64,000 bases of DNA from Micropterus salmoides (Eukaryota > Chordata > Actinopteri > Centrarchiformes > Centrarchidae): positions 23,805,418 to 23,869,417 of the forward strand of contig NW_024044459.1 of assembly GCF_014851395.1 (NCBI RefSeq). Direction: 5' to 3'. The notes beneath the pieces were generated by a model. It was not told where the DNA came from, did no database searches, and worked only from the letters and a program-made list of their open reading frames with translations. Below, in pieces: positions 1-12,505 of this stretch. Position 1 is the stretch's first letter. Each line of letters begins with the position of its first letter. The translations under genes and the position numbers were made by a program.

Positions 1-1336
1 GTTTGCTGAGTGCAGACACAGGAGTAAAGGGGTTAGGACCCAAATATAGGACACTTCGGCTAAGCAGGTACAGTTCTCAGTGTTATACCCAAAAATGTTG
101 GCGATTTACACTAGAGGTGAGGCAGCAAAACTGAGCAGTGAGACTGAATTAAAATGACTGACATGAAAAGGTGCTACATGCTCATTTAAATAGTCTTCCA
201 GCCATCTGTGGCGCTATAATTTTGCTTACTTACTTTCTGTTCACAGTAGAATTCCACAAAGCTGCCTTTTTCTCTTTTTGTCAACATTGTTGAGGATGCA
301 GTTGTCTTGTCTGAATAAGCTTTCCTTTAATTGTCAATCGTTACGTTCAGTGTGAGCACACATGTTGTGGTCGGTCAACTGATCTGTACAGTGAGTCGAT
401 GATTCGATGATTCGATGATTCGATGGGCGGAGCCTGATTCAGCTGTCAATTTCACATTCGAAGCTTCGCAGCGCAACAAGGATCATGCCATTTTGGCGAT
501 ATTGGGGTGCTCAACATCTGATTTTACATAGAACAAGTTTTTTCCCAATAAGTTAATATACAGCCTATTACAATATACATTTCAACATTTAATGCTGTAA
601 ATAAACATGTAAAAAGAAAAAAAATTTCAATAAATGTTTTTAAAAGTGCGTAAATAAATCCAAAATTGTAACCCTAACCCTGGGTCGTCAGTGCACATGT
701 GTAGGTGTAGCACGCGTGTGTGTGATGGCGGAAGAGGAACACTTGCTGAAGAGACTGAGCCCCAGCTTCACCAGTTTTGTGCCGAGTTGTACGCACCTCG
801 CGGGACTTTCAGGATAATTTATCACCGTTAATGAACCACACAAAGAATATTTTATCGTTTTTAAATAGCCGGCTACTTGAAATAGACCCGCGAGGAACCA
901 CGACGTGCATAAAGTTGTCGGCAGCACGGCATGCAAAACTCACACAAAGCTAGGAGAGAGAGAGAGAGAGAAAATGGTCTTCAAAATTTACAGTGTAAGT
1001 TGAATGAAAAGAGACTGCAGCTCTGCAGCTTCTCAAGATTAAAGAAGAGCTACCGTGTGTAACCCCCCCCCAGACAAAGGTAATGGGTCTCACACTTCCG
1101 AGAAAGACATCACTGTAGTTCTGGAGTCAGATACTGCTGAATGCATGGCAATATTAACATCAATCCAATAGGAAGGTGGAAGCAAAAACAAAAAAAAATA
1201 AAAATAAACCCTGGTGGACAAAAGCAGTGCTAAATTTGCTAGAGAAAGAACCTGCGCTACATAGTACAACCTGATTCACCTGAAAATGTACCCACAAGCC
1301 TGCACACAAAGCACTAAATGGCTTTTCTGTGAGCTA
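1..1336. other. Non-coding left flank, probably stpg2 intron
   Basis: No convincing exon was found on either strand. The stretch holds an 8-bp tandem repeat (unit CGATGATT, three and a half copies at 397-425), a short GA run at 953-970 and a C run near 1063. It probably lies in a downstream intron of stpg2, because that gene is incomplete at its 3' end and is transcribed toward this edge. This placement is inference. Confidence 0.4.
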
Positions 1337-2951
1337 CAGTCCCCTCCAAAAGTATTAGAACGGTAAGGCAAATTCCTTTGTTTTTGTTGTTCACTGAAGA
1401 CATTTGTGTTGAAGATCAAAAGATGAGTATGAGACAAGAGTTTCAGCTTTTATTTTCTGGTATTCACATCTAGATGTGTTGAACAACTTAGGACATATCA
1501 CCGTTTGTATTAGACCACAGCATTCTTAGGTGAGCAAAAGTAATGGAACAAATAAAGTAAATAACATTTAATATTTGGTGGCATAACCCTTGCTTGCAAT
1601 AACTGCCTCAAGCCTGCGACCCATTGACATCACCAAACTGTTGCATTCTTCATTTGTGATGCTATTCCAGGCTTTTACCGCAGCTTCTTTCAGTTCTTGT
1701 TTGTGTCGGAGTGTTTCTCCCTTCAGTCTCCTCTTAAGGAGGTGAAATGCAGCTCTGTTGGGTTAAGGTCAGGTGATTGACTTGGCCAGTCTAAAACCTT
1801 CCACTTTTTTCCCCTGATGAAGTCCTTTGTTTTGTTGGCAGTGTGCTTTGGGTCGTCCTGCTGCATGATAAACTTCCTCCTGATTAGTTTCAATGCATTT
1901 CTCTGTAAATTGGCAGACAAAATGTTTCTGTCCACTTCTGAATTGATTCTGCTGCTACCATCATCAGTTACATCATCAATAAATATTAATGAGCCTGTTC
2001 CAGAAGCAGCCATGCACGCCCAAGCCATGACATTACCTCCACCATGCTTTACAGATGAGCTTGTATGCTTCGGATCATAATCAGTTTCTTTCTTTCTCCA
2101 CACTTTGGCCTTTCCATCACTTTGGTAGAGATTAATCTTGGTCTCATCAGTCCATAAGATTGTGTTCCACAACTTTTGCGGCTCATCTCTGAACTTCTTT
2201 GCAAATTTCAATCTGGCCTTCCGATTCTTCCTGCTGATCAGTGGTTTGCATCTTGTGGTGTGGCCTCTATATTTAAGCTCTCTGAGTCTTCTTCCAATAG
2301 TGGATTGTGATACCTTCACCCCTGCACTGTGGAGGTCGTTACTGATGTTTTGGGGGTTTTCTTCACAGCTTTCACCATATTTCTGTCATCAACTACTGTT
2401 GTTTTCCTTGGCCGACCTGTTCGTCGTCTGTTGCTCAGTACACCAGTAGTTTCTTTTTTTTTTCAGGACATTCCAAATTGTTGTGCTTGCTATGCCCAAT
2501 GTTTGTCCAGTGGCTCTGGTCGATTTTCCTTCTTTTCTCAGCTTGACAATGGCTTGCTTTTCTCCCATAGACTGCTCTCTGGTCTTCATGTTGGTTTATC
2601 CTCTTTAACAGGAAATGCAGTCTGTATAGGTTTGAACCAAGGATGAAAATTTAGTCTAGTCATGCAGAGCTGTTTTAATGTTTGGACAATCAACCTAAAA
2701 GACAACACCTGGGCAACAAGAAACATCTGTCAGTCAAATGTTTTGCTCACTTGAAAAATGGATGGGTTCAAACAAACGGTGATATGTCCTGAGTTGTTTA
2801 ACACATCTAGATGTGAATACCAGAGAAATGAGAGCTGAAATTCTGAAATCTTGTCTCATACTCATCATTTGATATTAAACCCAAATGTCTTCAGTGAACA
2901 ACAAAAACAAAGGAATTTGCCTTACCGTTCCAATACTTTTGGAGGGGACTG
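1337..2951 (-). mobile_element. Tc1-like DNA transposon, full length but inactive
   Basis: Both ends start with the inverted terminal sequence CAGTCCCCTCCAAAAGTATT (one difference near the inner side), and both flanks carry the TA dinucleotide expected from Tc1/mariner insertion (1335-1336 and 2952-2953). The inverted repeats stay recognisable for roughly 200 bp. Between them lies a minus-strand transposase remnant (separate entry). Length of about 1.6 kb, the TA target and the helix-turn-helix plus DDE layout all fit Tc1. The transposase is broken, so this copy can move only if another copy supplies the enzyme. Confidence 0.93.
1568..2589 (-). pseudogene. Tc1 transposase pseudogene
   Basis: The start is at 2589, and the frame opens with a helix-turn-helix region (EKQAIVKLRKEGKS, TLGIASTTIWNVLKKK). 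The frame is lost near 2390. A second frame (2319-1723) carries the catalytic core: LWTDETKINLYQSDG with the first Asp, QQDDPKHT with the second, and SPDLNPTE with the final Glu. The usual QQDNDPKH motif has lost one residue, so the Asp-Glu spacing is one short of DD34E. A single missing base just after the Glu codon shifts the frame again. The C-terminal part (KEAAVKAWNSITNEECN) continues in another frame to a stop at 1568-1570. At least two frameshifts and one codon loss make it non-functional. Total span fits a Tc1 transposase of about 340 codons. Confidence 0.9.
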
Positions 2952-2953
2952 TA

Positions 2954-4000
2954 TGTCTATTTCTGTTTGCATTGTACCTCAGTCTGAGAGAGGAATGGGC
3001 AAGTGAACATTCCACTGGACTTCAGAGGCTTCTCAAACTGACTTCTGATGTGGTACTGGCCCGGACCAGGAACTCCCTGATGGGAAGCAGAAAGCAAGAA
3101 ATGTACAGTAAATACAAGGTAATATTTGTATTTACTTTGGTGATATCACTTTTCATGTAGTTCTGTCAATTAGAAAATAAGGAGACAACCTGAGGGAGCC
3201 AAATACACACTGAGAGGTGTTTCTGAGTTAAATGAAAGGCACTCACATGTGAGGAAAAGACTATTATGAAGATAAACTAAAAAAAGACAAGGTAGAGAAA
3301 AATGAAGCAATGCCAGATGAGTGAGCAACTCATGAAAACACAGAAAAGGCGCAGTGAGAAAAAGCCCTTTTCTTTCTCTGCTCAGCAGTTAAGTCATTTA
3401 TGTTTAAAAAATAGACTGGGGAGAGAAACATAGTCATAGGAAACAATTTTGTCCACTGCACCATTTCAGCACAGTAATTACTGTAACTAGCACACAAGCT
3501 AACAACACGCACAGAGATGCTGACAATGAGAGGTAAGGAAACACACACACATTCACACATTCCCTAATGCAGAGCCAGGACATTTTTGTATTTGTGGTAA
3601 ACCCACAAGGTTGCTGGGCCAGAGGTGGTTTAACTGGGTCTGCAGTAAAAGAGCATGGATTTCTGTGGAGACAACTGAATTTTGAGAGGGAACAGTGGTG
3701 AATTTCAGCACAATATGTTTTCCCCATGCCTTAGGACAGCTCAATCTTTATTCATGAACACTGACTACAATGTTTCCTTTCCAGAAATGAGGGGGGGGGG
3801 GGGGGGGTAATCCCAGACGGGGTAGGAAAAAAATTTGATTGTAGAAATTATTTTGAGAAATTCTGCCCTCAAAGTTGAGACACTGAAGTTATACATGTTT
3901 TTGTCTGTAAGATATTAAGATATATTTTTTTCTACAACTACAAAGCTTTTTTTTAACACGTTTACTGATGATGATATACAACCACAGGCTCTGAAAATAA
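2954..4000. other. Non-coding stretch with a G17 run
   Basis: No gene was recognised. A run of 17 G occurs at 3791-3807. Short open frames here have no family features and no matching splice sites. Confidence 0.4.
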
Positions 4001-4312
4001 CAATGGCCTAGTGGATAGCACTGTGACCACACAGCAAGAAGGTCCTGGGTTTGAACCCCAGTCGTCCCAGCCTTTCTGTGTGGAGTTTGCATGTTCTCCC
4101 CGTGTCTGCGTGGGTTTTATCTGGGTGCTCCAGTTTCCCCCACCATTTAAAACATGTTAGCTAGGTTTTCCAGTCAGTGCCGTTTGACCTGGCACTACAT
4201 GGCAATCTGGAGTTGGTCCCCGGGTGCTGTACAGTGGCTGCCCACTGCTCCCTTCAGGGATGGGTTAAATGCAGAGGATGAATTTCACTGTGTATGTGAC
4301 AATTACACCTTT
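4001..4312 (+). repeat. tRNA-headed SINE
   Basis: The head carries a pol III A-box match, TGGCCTAGTGG (4004-4014), and 34 bp downstream a B-box match, GGTTTGAACCC (4048-4058), the spacing seen in tRNA genes. The body (GTGTGGAGTTTGCATGTTCT) is shared with the copies at 41.1 kb and 49.1 kb. The tail differs from theirs: here it runs through CAGTGGCTGCCCACTGCTCC to GTGTATGTGACAATTACACC. I recall such elements as common in teleosts. The end coordinate is approximate. Confidence 0.75.
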
Positions 4313-6439
4313 TTTTACAAGCTCTGAAACAATGTAATACAAAATACAAATGCATATACCAATACAGTATAATTAAAATAACAGTACAGAAAGTACAACC
4401 AAAATATCTCATTTGAATGCTTAATATTTAAGGTAGATAATCCTAAATCCACTGTTAGACAGTTGTGCCAATTTTTGTTTATTTTCCCCTGTGGGACCGG
4501 TACTGCTTCCCCACTTCTAAAAATAACAAGTGCTGTGGCCATGACAACATCTTCATTTTAAAGATGAACTGACAATGAACTTCATACTTACAGGGTAACA
4601 TCAGGCATTGCATTGGTACAACTCCATTTGTTATGTTTGTGATTGCAGAGATACACACGATAATGGTTTGTTAAAGTGGTTTGTTCAGTCATTGCCCTTG
4701 CTATGTCAGAATGTCTATTTAATGGGAAAATCCTACACACAGACTCTTAAACTCTATGGGACACGCACAGCCAAGCCATTAGCAGCAGACTGTCTGCTGA
4801 TCTCTAGGAAGTAAAGGTGTTTGTCCTGAGTGTCCCCGCTGTGGGTAATGACCCATCTGGTCAGTGTATGTGTGTGTGGGAATACATGTGAGTTGAGGTG
4901 TTGTCAGGTACTAATGATGATGGATGGAGGGGCAGCCATCATGGTAGGGGGTCCAAATATGGCATGGTGCACACATACAAGCATACACAGAAGGCAAAGT
5001 TGTTGATTCAAAGTCACAGCATAAATTGTACGTTAGAAAATATTTTCATTTTAGTAGCCATATATTATATAAATAGAGCTACAATAAACACACTAAAATG
5101 ACATGTAAAATAAACTACGCACAAACTAAAACCTAAAATCGAGGAGAGGCAGCAGTGCGAAATGTTCAAGGAAAGAGAGGATGAGAAGAGAGGAAGGCGT
5201 AGGAGTCCTTGACAGAAAGAATACATTCACCTCTCCCTCCACAAATCCTGCCCCACATTTTTCAGACTCAGCCTCACCCACTCTACCCCACCGGCCAGAG
5301 AAGTAAGGCATCACAAAGCATTACTCTGCCAGCACACTCAAGTTCATATGCAGGTGAGTAACTCCCTTCCACTCAATCGGCTCCAATGTATCAATGTGTG
5401 TTTGTAGTGTGTGTGTGTGTGTGTGTCTGTGTGTGTGTGTGTTTGTAGTGTGTGTGTGTGTGTGGTTGCTGGTTTATGATTAAAGCTTATGTTCTACTGC
5501 CCTCTATCGGTGAACAGATGAACTGGCATAAAAGAGGGATGAGGGGGTTTGACTCATTTCATCTTTAATCTACAGTACTTGAATAAATCCAGATTAAATC
5601 CAAAGTACTTACCCTTACTCTGTTCTCACTGTAAATCACAGTGCCCTATTATGAGTCACTGTGAATCTGCAGTTTTCAAATCCTATTGTGTTATGAATTT
5701 ATCTGAGTCAAAGTGCAGTGAATAAAGCGGAGAAACTGCCAAAGAAAAATAATACCTACTTAGGCATTAAAATACTCCTGAAACACGTCAAAGCATAAAT
5801 ATCAAGTTAAAATAGGCAGAAATTGGTAACACGTGAACATTAGGGCTTTCAGCAACTGCAGGGACATGCAAGCAAATTTTGTATACAAGATGCAGTAATA
5901 TCCATAATGTGGTTATAATAACTCTCAATGTACTCGTAATTAAGTTTTATTGATAAATAAAAGATCAAAAAACATTCTGAAGCAGTCTGAACAAAACTGT
6001 CAGTATAGCTTTACTATACTGTCGTCCACTGTAATAGTCAGGGAGAAGGGATTGTGTGTACTGTAACTGAATTACATCTCGTGCTCTTAAAGACAGCCAG
6101 ATTGATAAAATAGAATGTATGAATATTTGCATATAAACCTACAAACTGGTTCTCAAAGTTCCCTGCCACTTCTATTTCCTCAGTTTGTTTTAGTTCTAAG
6201 ACTGGTTAATGTGTAAAATAGTAGGTAAAGTCCTCTTGTTCTGGCTTTTCAGGTGGGGCTGTCCAAATAAATTCCATGAACATGAAATTGCAATGATGGC
6301 TGCCATGTTTATTGATATTTATTAAAGCAAGATTATTTAATATTTGAAAGAATGTGTATTCCTCCTTTCAAAATAGTTGAATTTATAATTAGTTTTAGTA
6401 GTAGCTAAAGCCTATACTTGGAATGACCATACTTAACTT
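4313..6439. other. Non-coding stretch with a TG microsatellite
   Basis: No gene was recognised. An interrupted (TG)n tract lies at 5407-5464. The rest is AT-rich sequence without exon-like open frames. Confidence 0.4.
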
Positions 6440-6790
6440 AACACGTCTGCATTGTGCTATTCCCATGAGCCTCATTTCCAGCAGCATCAGGCAGCTCAGA
6501 TAAACACACTGTACACCCAGCACCAAACATCACACAGAGTTACCAACTAGCTTGTGAACATGCTGGAGCATCTATCCGCTAAAGCGGCAGATATTTACCT
6601 CAGAGGCTGATGAAGAACTAAACAGAGCTAGAAGGAGATACTATTGCTGTTGTTTAAATAAGCAACTGTTCGCTAACATGCCATTTCAAACTTTAATAGG
6701 ATGATATATAACGTGTCAATGTTGTGTTTACAGCTTGTTGCACTGCCCCCAAGTGCACAGAAATTCAGTAATGCAGGTTTAATTGCCACT
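6440..6790. repeat. Possible dispersed teleost repeat
   Basis: Phrases such as GCGGCAGATATTTACCTCAG and TTGTTGCACTGCCCCCAAGT resemble sequence I have seen repeated across teleost genomes. No second copy was found in this window, so this rests on recollection and the bounds are approximate. Confidence 0.35.
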
Positions 6791-6973
6791 TCTGGTCACA
6801 GTGGCCACTGTTCTGCATAGACAAGTTACACAGACTCACTTTAAAGGACAATGTCCTCCACAGGGGCAGAGGTTGAGATTGATCCCAGTCTTCTAAACCT
6901 TTTATCCCTTAAACTTCTCATTCTTATAGCACCACATGGACACATACACCTACCAACACACACAAATACTCGC

Positions 6974-9900
6974 CTTCTTTTCCTCTTGCATGGGCACCAG
7001 TTCGTGGTACCGAGGGATGATAAACTCAGCTCTGCCTTTCTGCTCCTTTTGAAGGTTCACATTCTCATAGCGTGTTTCTACGTTCCTAAGACAGACAGAG
7101 ACAATGACAATGTCTTTGAGAATAGAAAACACAGACAAACACATAGAGGGGATTAAAAAGACAGAGAGAGATAGAGAGAGAAATGCATAAAAAAAATACA
7201 AAATGGGTGGGGGAGTAGGTGGAATGGGGAGATACAATATATTGAAGGAGATGAGAGATGTGTAATGGATATGTAAAGAGGAAGAGATAAACAAAGCAAA
7301 GACAGATGGGAGTAGAGGACAAGAAAGAGAAGGAAGGATCTACAGAGGGGGAGTGAAGGGCAGAAAAAAAAATACTGAAATAACTGCTTTGTAGCGATGG
7401 TAACATGTAAATCATTTTTAAATGATTTCAATAATCACATGTACTGCTGGTGTGTAAATGTTTGTCTACACCTATGTGTATACAGTATGATTGCTCACAT
7501 GTACACTTTTCCTTCTATTACCCAGCCAATTCCTTTATGGATAGCTGAGCTGCCAGCTATGAGCCACCATTATAGAAGTGCTTAGTAAGGCCCATCCTCC
7601 ACAGCCATCAATAGAAATGCTATGTGAGAAATGTCAAACATAATGCCGTGGCTGTGGGATCAAAGCAATATTTCACTTTGGAGGAAGAGCTTCTCTGTTC
7701 AACACACATCTCTGTAACAGCTCAAGAACAGCAAACTTCTGACATTAGATGCCCTGGAGCATCTAATCTAACCAACTGTTTGTCTCTTAATGCATGCTTC
7801 AAAATGTGAATTTATGAAGGTTTTTGTTCCAAACACATACACTGATGGTTATCCACAAAACGTAATTCAATATCAACATTAAATGCCAACCATTATTTTG
7901 TTTGATGATAAAATAATACTGTACTAGATCAGTATTTAAAAGTGTTGTCCCCAAATGGTTTAAATTAAATCAAACTTAAAACAGAAAGTGATAGTTTATA
8001 GCAATACGTTGACATTTGCCGCAATGTGCTTATTTCCTTTCTTGCAGACAGCTGGATGAGTTGATATGTATAGTGTTAATATAAGGCTACAACCGTTAGC
8101 TTAGCTTAGCAAGCCTGTTTCACTGTGCCTAGCCAAGAAATAGTCTGGTACATAACCCCCCATAATACCACAGACAGAGCTGTTGCTGTTTCCAGTCTTT
8201 CAAGCTAAGCTAAGCTAAGCTAACCAAGTGCTGGACATAGCCTTACCATAGAAATAAGAGAGTGGTATCGTTTTTCTCATCTAACTATCTGCAAAAAAAG
8301 TGAATTGTATTTCACAAAATGTCAAACTATCCCTGACCATCAACATTGTTGTACATTTGCCACTGGTACCAAATACTCATTTAATACTGCACGATGACAT
8401 CATGAGATACTCACGTATCAGGGTCATATTGTCCTGGACCCGGTCCCTCCTCCACTTTCACCTCATCTCTCCTCCCTGTCATGTTGCCAAAGTGGACTCC
8501 TTTATACTTCTGAGCAGAGCTCATCTCTGACTACAGAAAGAAGAACAGAGGAAGAGGAACAGGGAGAACAGACAGACACAAAGAGAGAAGAGGGAAAGAG
8601 TGGATGAAAGAAAGGATTTGCCAAAATAAATGGATGAACAAAGAAGGAAAAAATAGAATTGACTCATTCACACTTATCTGGGTTCTCTTCCAGTCAGGGC
8701 TCATGAAGCTGGGGCTGAATGAAATTTGAAATTCATTCAAATGGCAGAGTATGTCAGAGATCTAGAAGAAACCCTCCGTCTTTCTTATCTCTCTGAGTTT
8801 TGCAGCCTGCTTGCTCTGCCTGTGGCCGTTCAGATAGAACCAGTTCACTCTGCAGCTTAACAACTGAGAGAGACTACATCTGAAAATGAGCTGGCCACCT
8901 GTTGCCAAACACGTTTTAGAGATACTATGTGTGAGATTTTCTCAAAAATATGTTGCAATGTTGCTGGAAAAAAAAGTTTTGAATCTCTGCACTAATATTT
9001 CTTAGAAAATGGTAATTATTTATCAAGAAGACAGAGTCTACAGCCATGTTAGTGACTGTGAGGTTTTGATACAGTGGTGTTTTGAGCTAAACGCTTAAGT
9101 TAGCATGCTAACATGCTAACCATTTTTGGTGTCTCTAACCCTAATCCTTATTTGCCATGGCCCTTTGAGCAGGCCATGACACAATGCTAACATGATGATG
9201 TTTTGCAGGTATAATGTTTACTATATTTATCGTTTTAGTTTAGTGTGCTAGCATGCTAGCAGTCATGCTAGTTAGGAAAGTTCGCCTGCTAGAGGTGCTA
9301 AACGAAAGGTCAATGGATCACCAAAGCCACTAGGATTCATCCTCTGAGGGTTATGAATCTCCGTACCAAATTTCATAGCAACAGCTGTTGAGATATTTCT
9401 GTAAAAAAAAAAAAACAGACAACCTCAAAGGTGGCGTTAAAGAAAAAGTCAGGGGATCACAAAAGTATTTAGGCTTTAATTGCGGGGATTATGAGTGGGC
9501 CGACTGACAATGCCCTTTCTAAAACTATGCTGCTAGCGTGGTAAAAACAGCATGGAGAGGTTAAAATGAAATGTTCTTAATGTAATTGTGTTACATAAAA
9601 AAGCCTGGAGTTTTTAACTGTGAGAGACCAGACCTAACTATTTGCTGTCAGTTTATGAGCAATGAGAAAATCAAATACCCTAATTTAACGTTATTCCATA
9701 ATTTATAAATAGTGAAAACAAGTAGGATACGTCAATAGTTGGTCCTAGGGGGCTTCCACTTTGTTACTAAACAGTTTGATTTCCAATTTCTTTCCTCACT
9801 GAATAAAAAATCAAAGCATCTAAAATTCTTCCCGTTCTTTTCTAACTTTTCCTTGACCCAGCCATCTGTATCTATTCTGTGAGGCAGGTTATGGGAGGAG

Positions 9901-11892
9901 TGGCAGGGAGTCTCAAAAAGTTTCTCACTCCATGCGGTGCCTGTCTCCTTATCTCAACTTCAACAGTGACTGAAGGATGAGATCTGAGGTTCTGTCCCCT
10001 GTAATCTACCAATCCAGTTTTGAGAAAGGGGAGATAGGAAACAAGGATGTTCAGATGCTTAAAGTTAAAAAGAAAAACACAACTGTTCTGCATCGCACAC
10101 AGACACATACAAGCACCTTGATGGTATCACAGCTGGCATTGAGTTCAGAGGCACAAATTGCCTATTTATGTCAAGGAGAGCTTTTAAAAGCAAAACAAAA
10201 ACGCAGCTACTGGGTATAAACATATTCATTTAGCTTTGATAAAATGGAATGGCAGGCTATTTATTATTTAAATGAGAATAAAAAAGTCAACCAGAAATAA
10301 AACTTTTATATAAAAGTCAGCAGGGTCGTGCGTGTGTGTGTGGGCAGGATCCCTGAAATTGTTGGTGTGCTTTCTACAAACATAATATACAACACAGCAT
10401 GAGTTTGAATCTGATTCAGATTCTACTGAGAAGATGATCTTGCCCATGTCTCCATTCCCATTTCACATGTTCACCCCAAATACCGATTCTATGTAGAATC
10501 TGACCAAAACTTGATTTCTGAGTTAGGGTTTTTACAGATAAAAAACGAAAGAATCACTTAAAGTATCCAACATCCTAGACAGCGCTCTCTCCACTTCCAT
10601 CATCAAAACACTAAATAAGACAATATACTTTGGAAAGATTGTGCTCATCCCTCCAGTAGAATTCAGAGACTTGGAGAATCAATGCAGAGCAGTATAAAGC
10701 TGTTCTGGGGTCTTATTGTGGGCCAAACATCCTTTAATTTGACACCCACCCATCTCTTAGCAGGGTCTGGCCTCCATATCAACATCTGGCCAGCTGTGTC
10801 ATGATAATATGCCAGATCTAATGTGACATTCTGAACTAAAAGCATATCTCATGGTGATAACTGTTTCTAAATTAGCCCAAGTGCTTTTTACTGCATTATC
10901 CACAGTCATTTTATTACATGTCAGCCATCATATGTGCCTGTACCAATATATCAGTGATAAGCCCATATCGTCCAATAACTACTCACTATTCCAGCACACT
11001 AGTCATTATTCTGTAAACTAAATTATCAGTGGATGCAGTAAAGTAACTGTTCTGTCAATAAAGACGTGAAGCATAAGTTTAGGGTCAGTGGATAAAACCG
11101 ATTAAGATGTTTTTGCTTTTCTCAATAACATTCAGACAGAAAACAAAGCTATGCTTTGATTTCTGTCTAACGTCTTATCATTCAAAGGTTGCCCCAGCCA
11201 CTTTGAAGTTACATCAGACACCCACTTAATTCCGTCTCCCCGCACTTTTGAACTCAGTCGCAGCACGGGGCGGGCAAAGCGTTTGAGTGTAAAGAAATGA
11301 GTGTGTCAGACGGAGAGACAGAGAGGAGAAGATAGTCAGAGATGGAGGCTGAACTTTCAAAGGGAGAGCAACAGAAGTTGAGACGGGGGAAAAAAGAGCC
11401 GTGGATGGATGCACTGCTGATAGCCCTAAATCACAGCACGCCTCTGTGCCTGCGCCGGTGTGTTGACACAACCTCGGCCAACACTCAAGGACGCTGTTGA
11501 CTTCCTCTGGTCATTAACAGTTGAAAAACGACTTAATTGAGAGCCAGACCGGCAAGAGTGTGCATTATTTTAAGTGAATATTGTAATATAGCTTGAAGAA
11601 TAATTAGTAATGGCTCTCTTTGTTGGCATGTGAAATGGATGAGCATTGGTGCGCTGTGGCTTTTTTAAAGTGGAGCTGCATTCATTAGCTATGGAAATGG
11701 GTTTTGGGCCAAGTGAATGTGGTGGGGTGGGGGTTTAGTGGTGCATTAGATCTGCCTAACACTAATGGACCTCGCCTCGCGGGCAGAGTAAGTACACTCA
11801 GACACACACTCATACAGACTAATGAAAGCACACATGCGTGCACAAATGAACACTTCACATTCTGTGATGGATGTACATTCAAACTTCAACAT

Positions 11893-11934
<42 letters not shown>

Positions 11935-12460
11935 TGTGTGTGTGTGCGCCTGTCCTTACCAGCAGTGGATTGTAGTAGGCTGGCCCCAGGGTTGTGTCCC
12001 TGGGAGGGGGCTGCTGCTTACTGAGCACACCCAGGGCGTCCTCCTCGTAGCCATGGGCTTGGCCCGGGGAAGGAATGGATGGGATATCTGACTGACGAAC
12101 CAGTCGGAGACTTTTAGCCTGCAGCCACTGTGCGGTGAGAATAAGCAGGAGAAAGACAGGGCGAGTGGGGAGAGAAGTCAGGGTTTGCGATGGAAAGGAT
12201 GCCCTAGCTTACAAAGTAGCTGAGCACTGCCTAGGGCTAATATAGAGTGAGACTGAGGGAGACAGAGAGAAGGAGCGTGTGGGGGCAGAAGATAAGAAAC
12301 AAAGGAGGAAAAGGGAAAGGAGGGTGAAAGAAGAAAAGACAGAGGGAGAAGTGTAGAAATAGGAACAGGATGTACTGACTGAACAGGCAATGAAGGCAAT
12401 TTCAGTCAAAATGCATAAAAGCTATTCTTATAGCTTTCTACAGCTGGGTGTAAGGTGTGC

Positions 12461-12505
<45 letters not shown>

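Noticed and set aside
669..683. Interstitial telomere repeat (AACCCTAACCCT)
   Set aside because: Only two units; too short to mean anything.
1817..2646. Several plus-strand frames of 87-105 codons
   Set aside because: They are antisense shadows of the minus-strand Tc1 transposase.
4004..4058. A tRNA gene
   Set aside because: A and B boxes are present, but no cloverleaf or acceptor stem could be folded by eye; the context is a SINE. The same applies at 22.1 and 53.45 kb.
7086..7431. Overlapping Ser/Leu-rich minus-strand frames of 92-114 codons
   Set aside because: They come from the pyrimidine-rich tract next to stpg2 exon 6; only the exon part (6974-7085) has family sequence.
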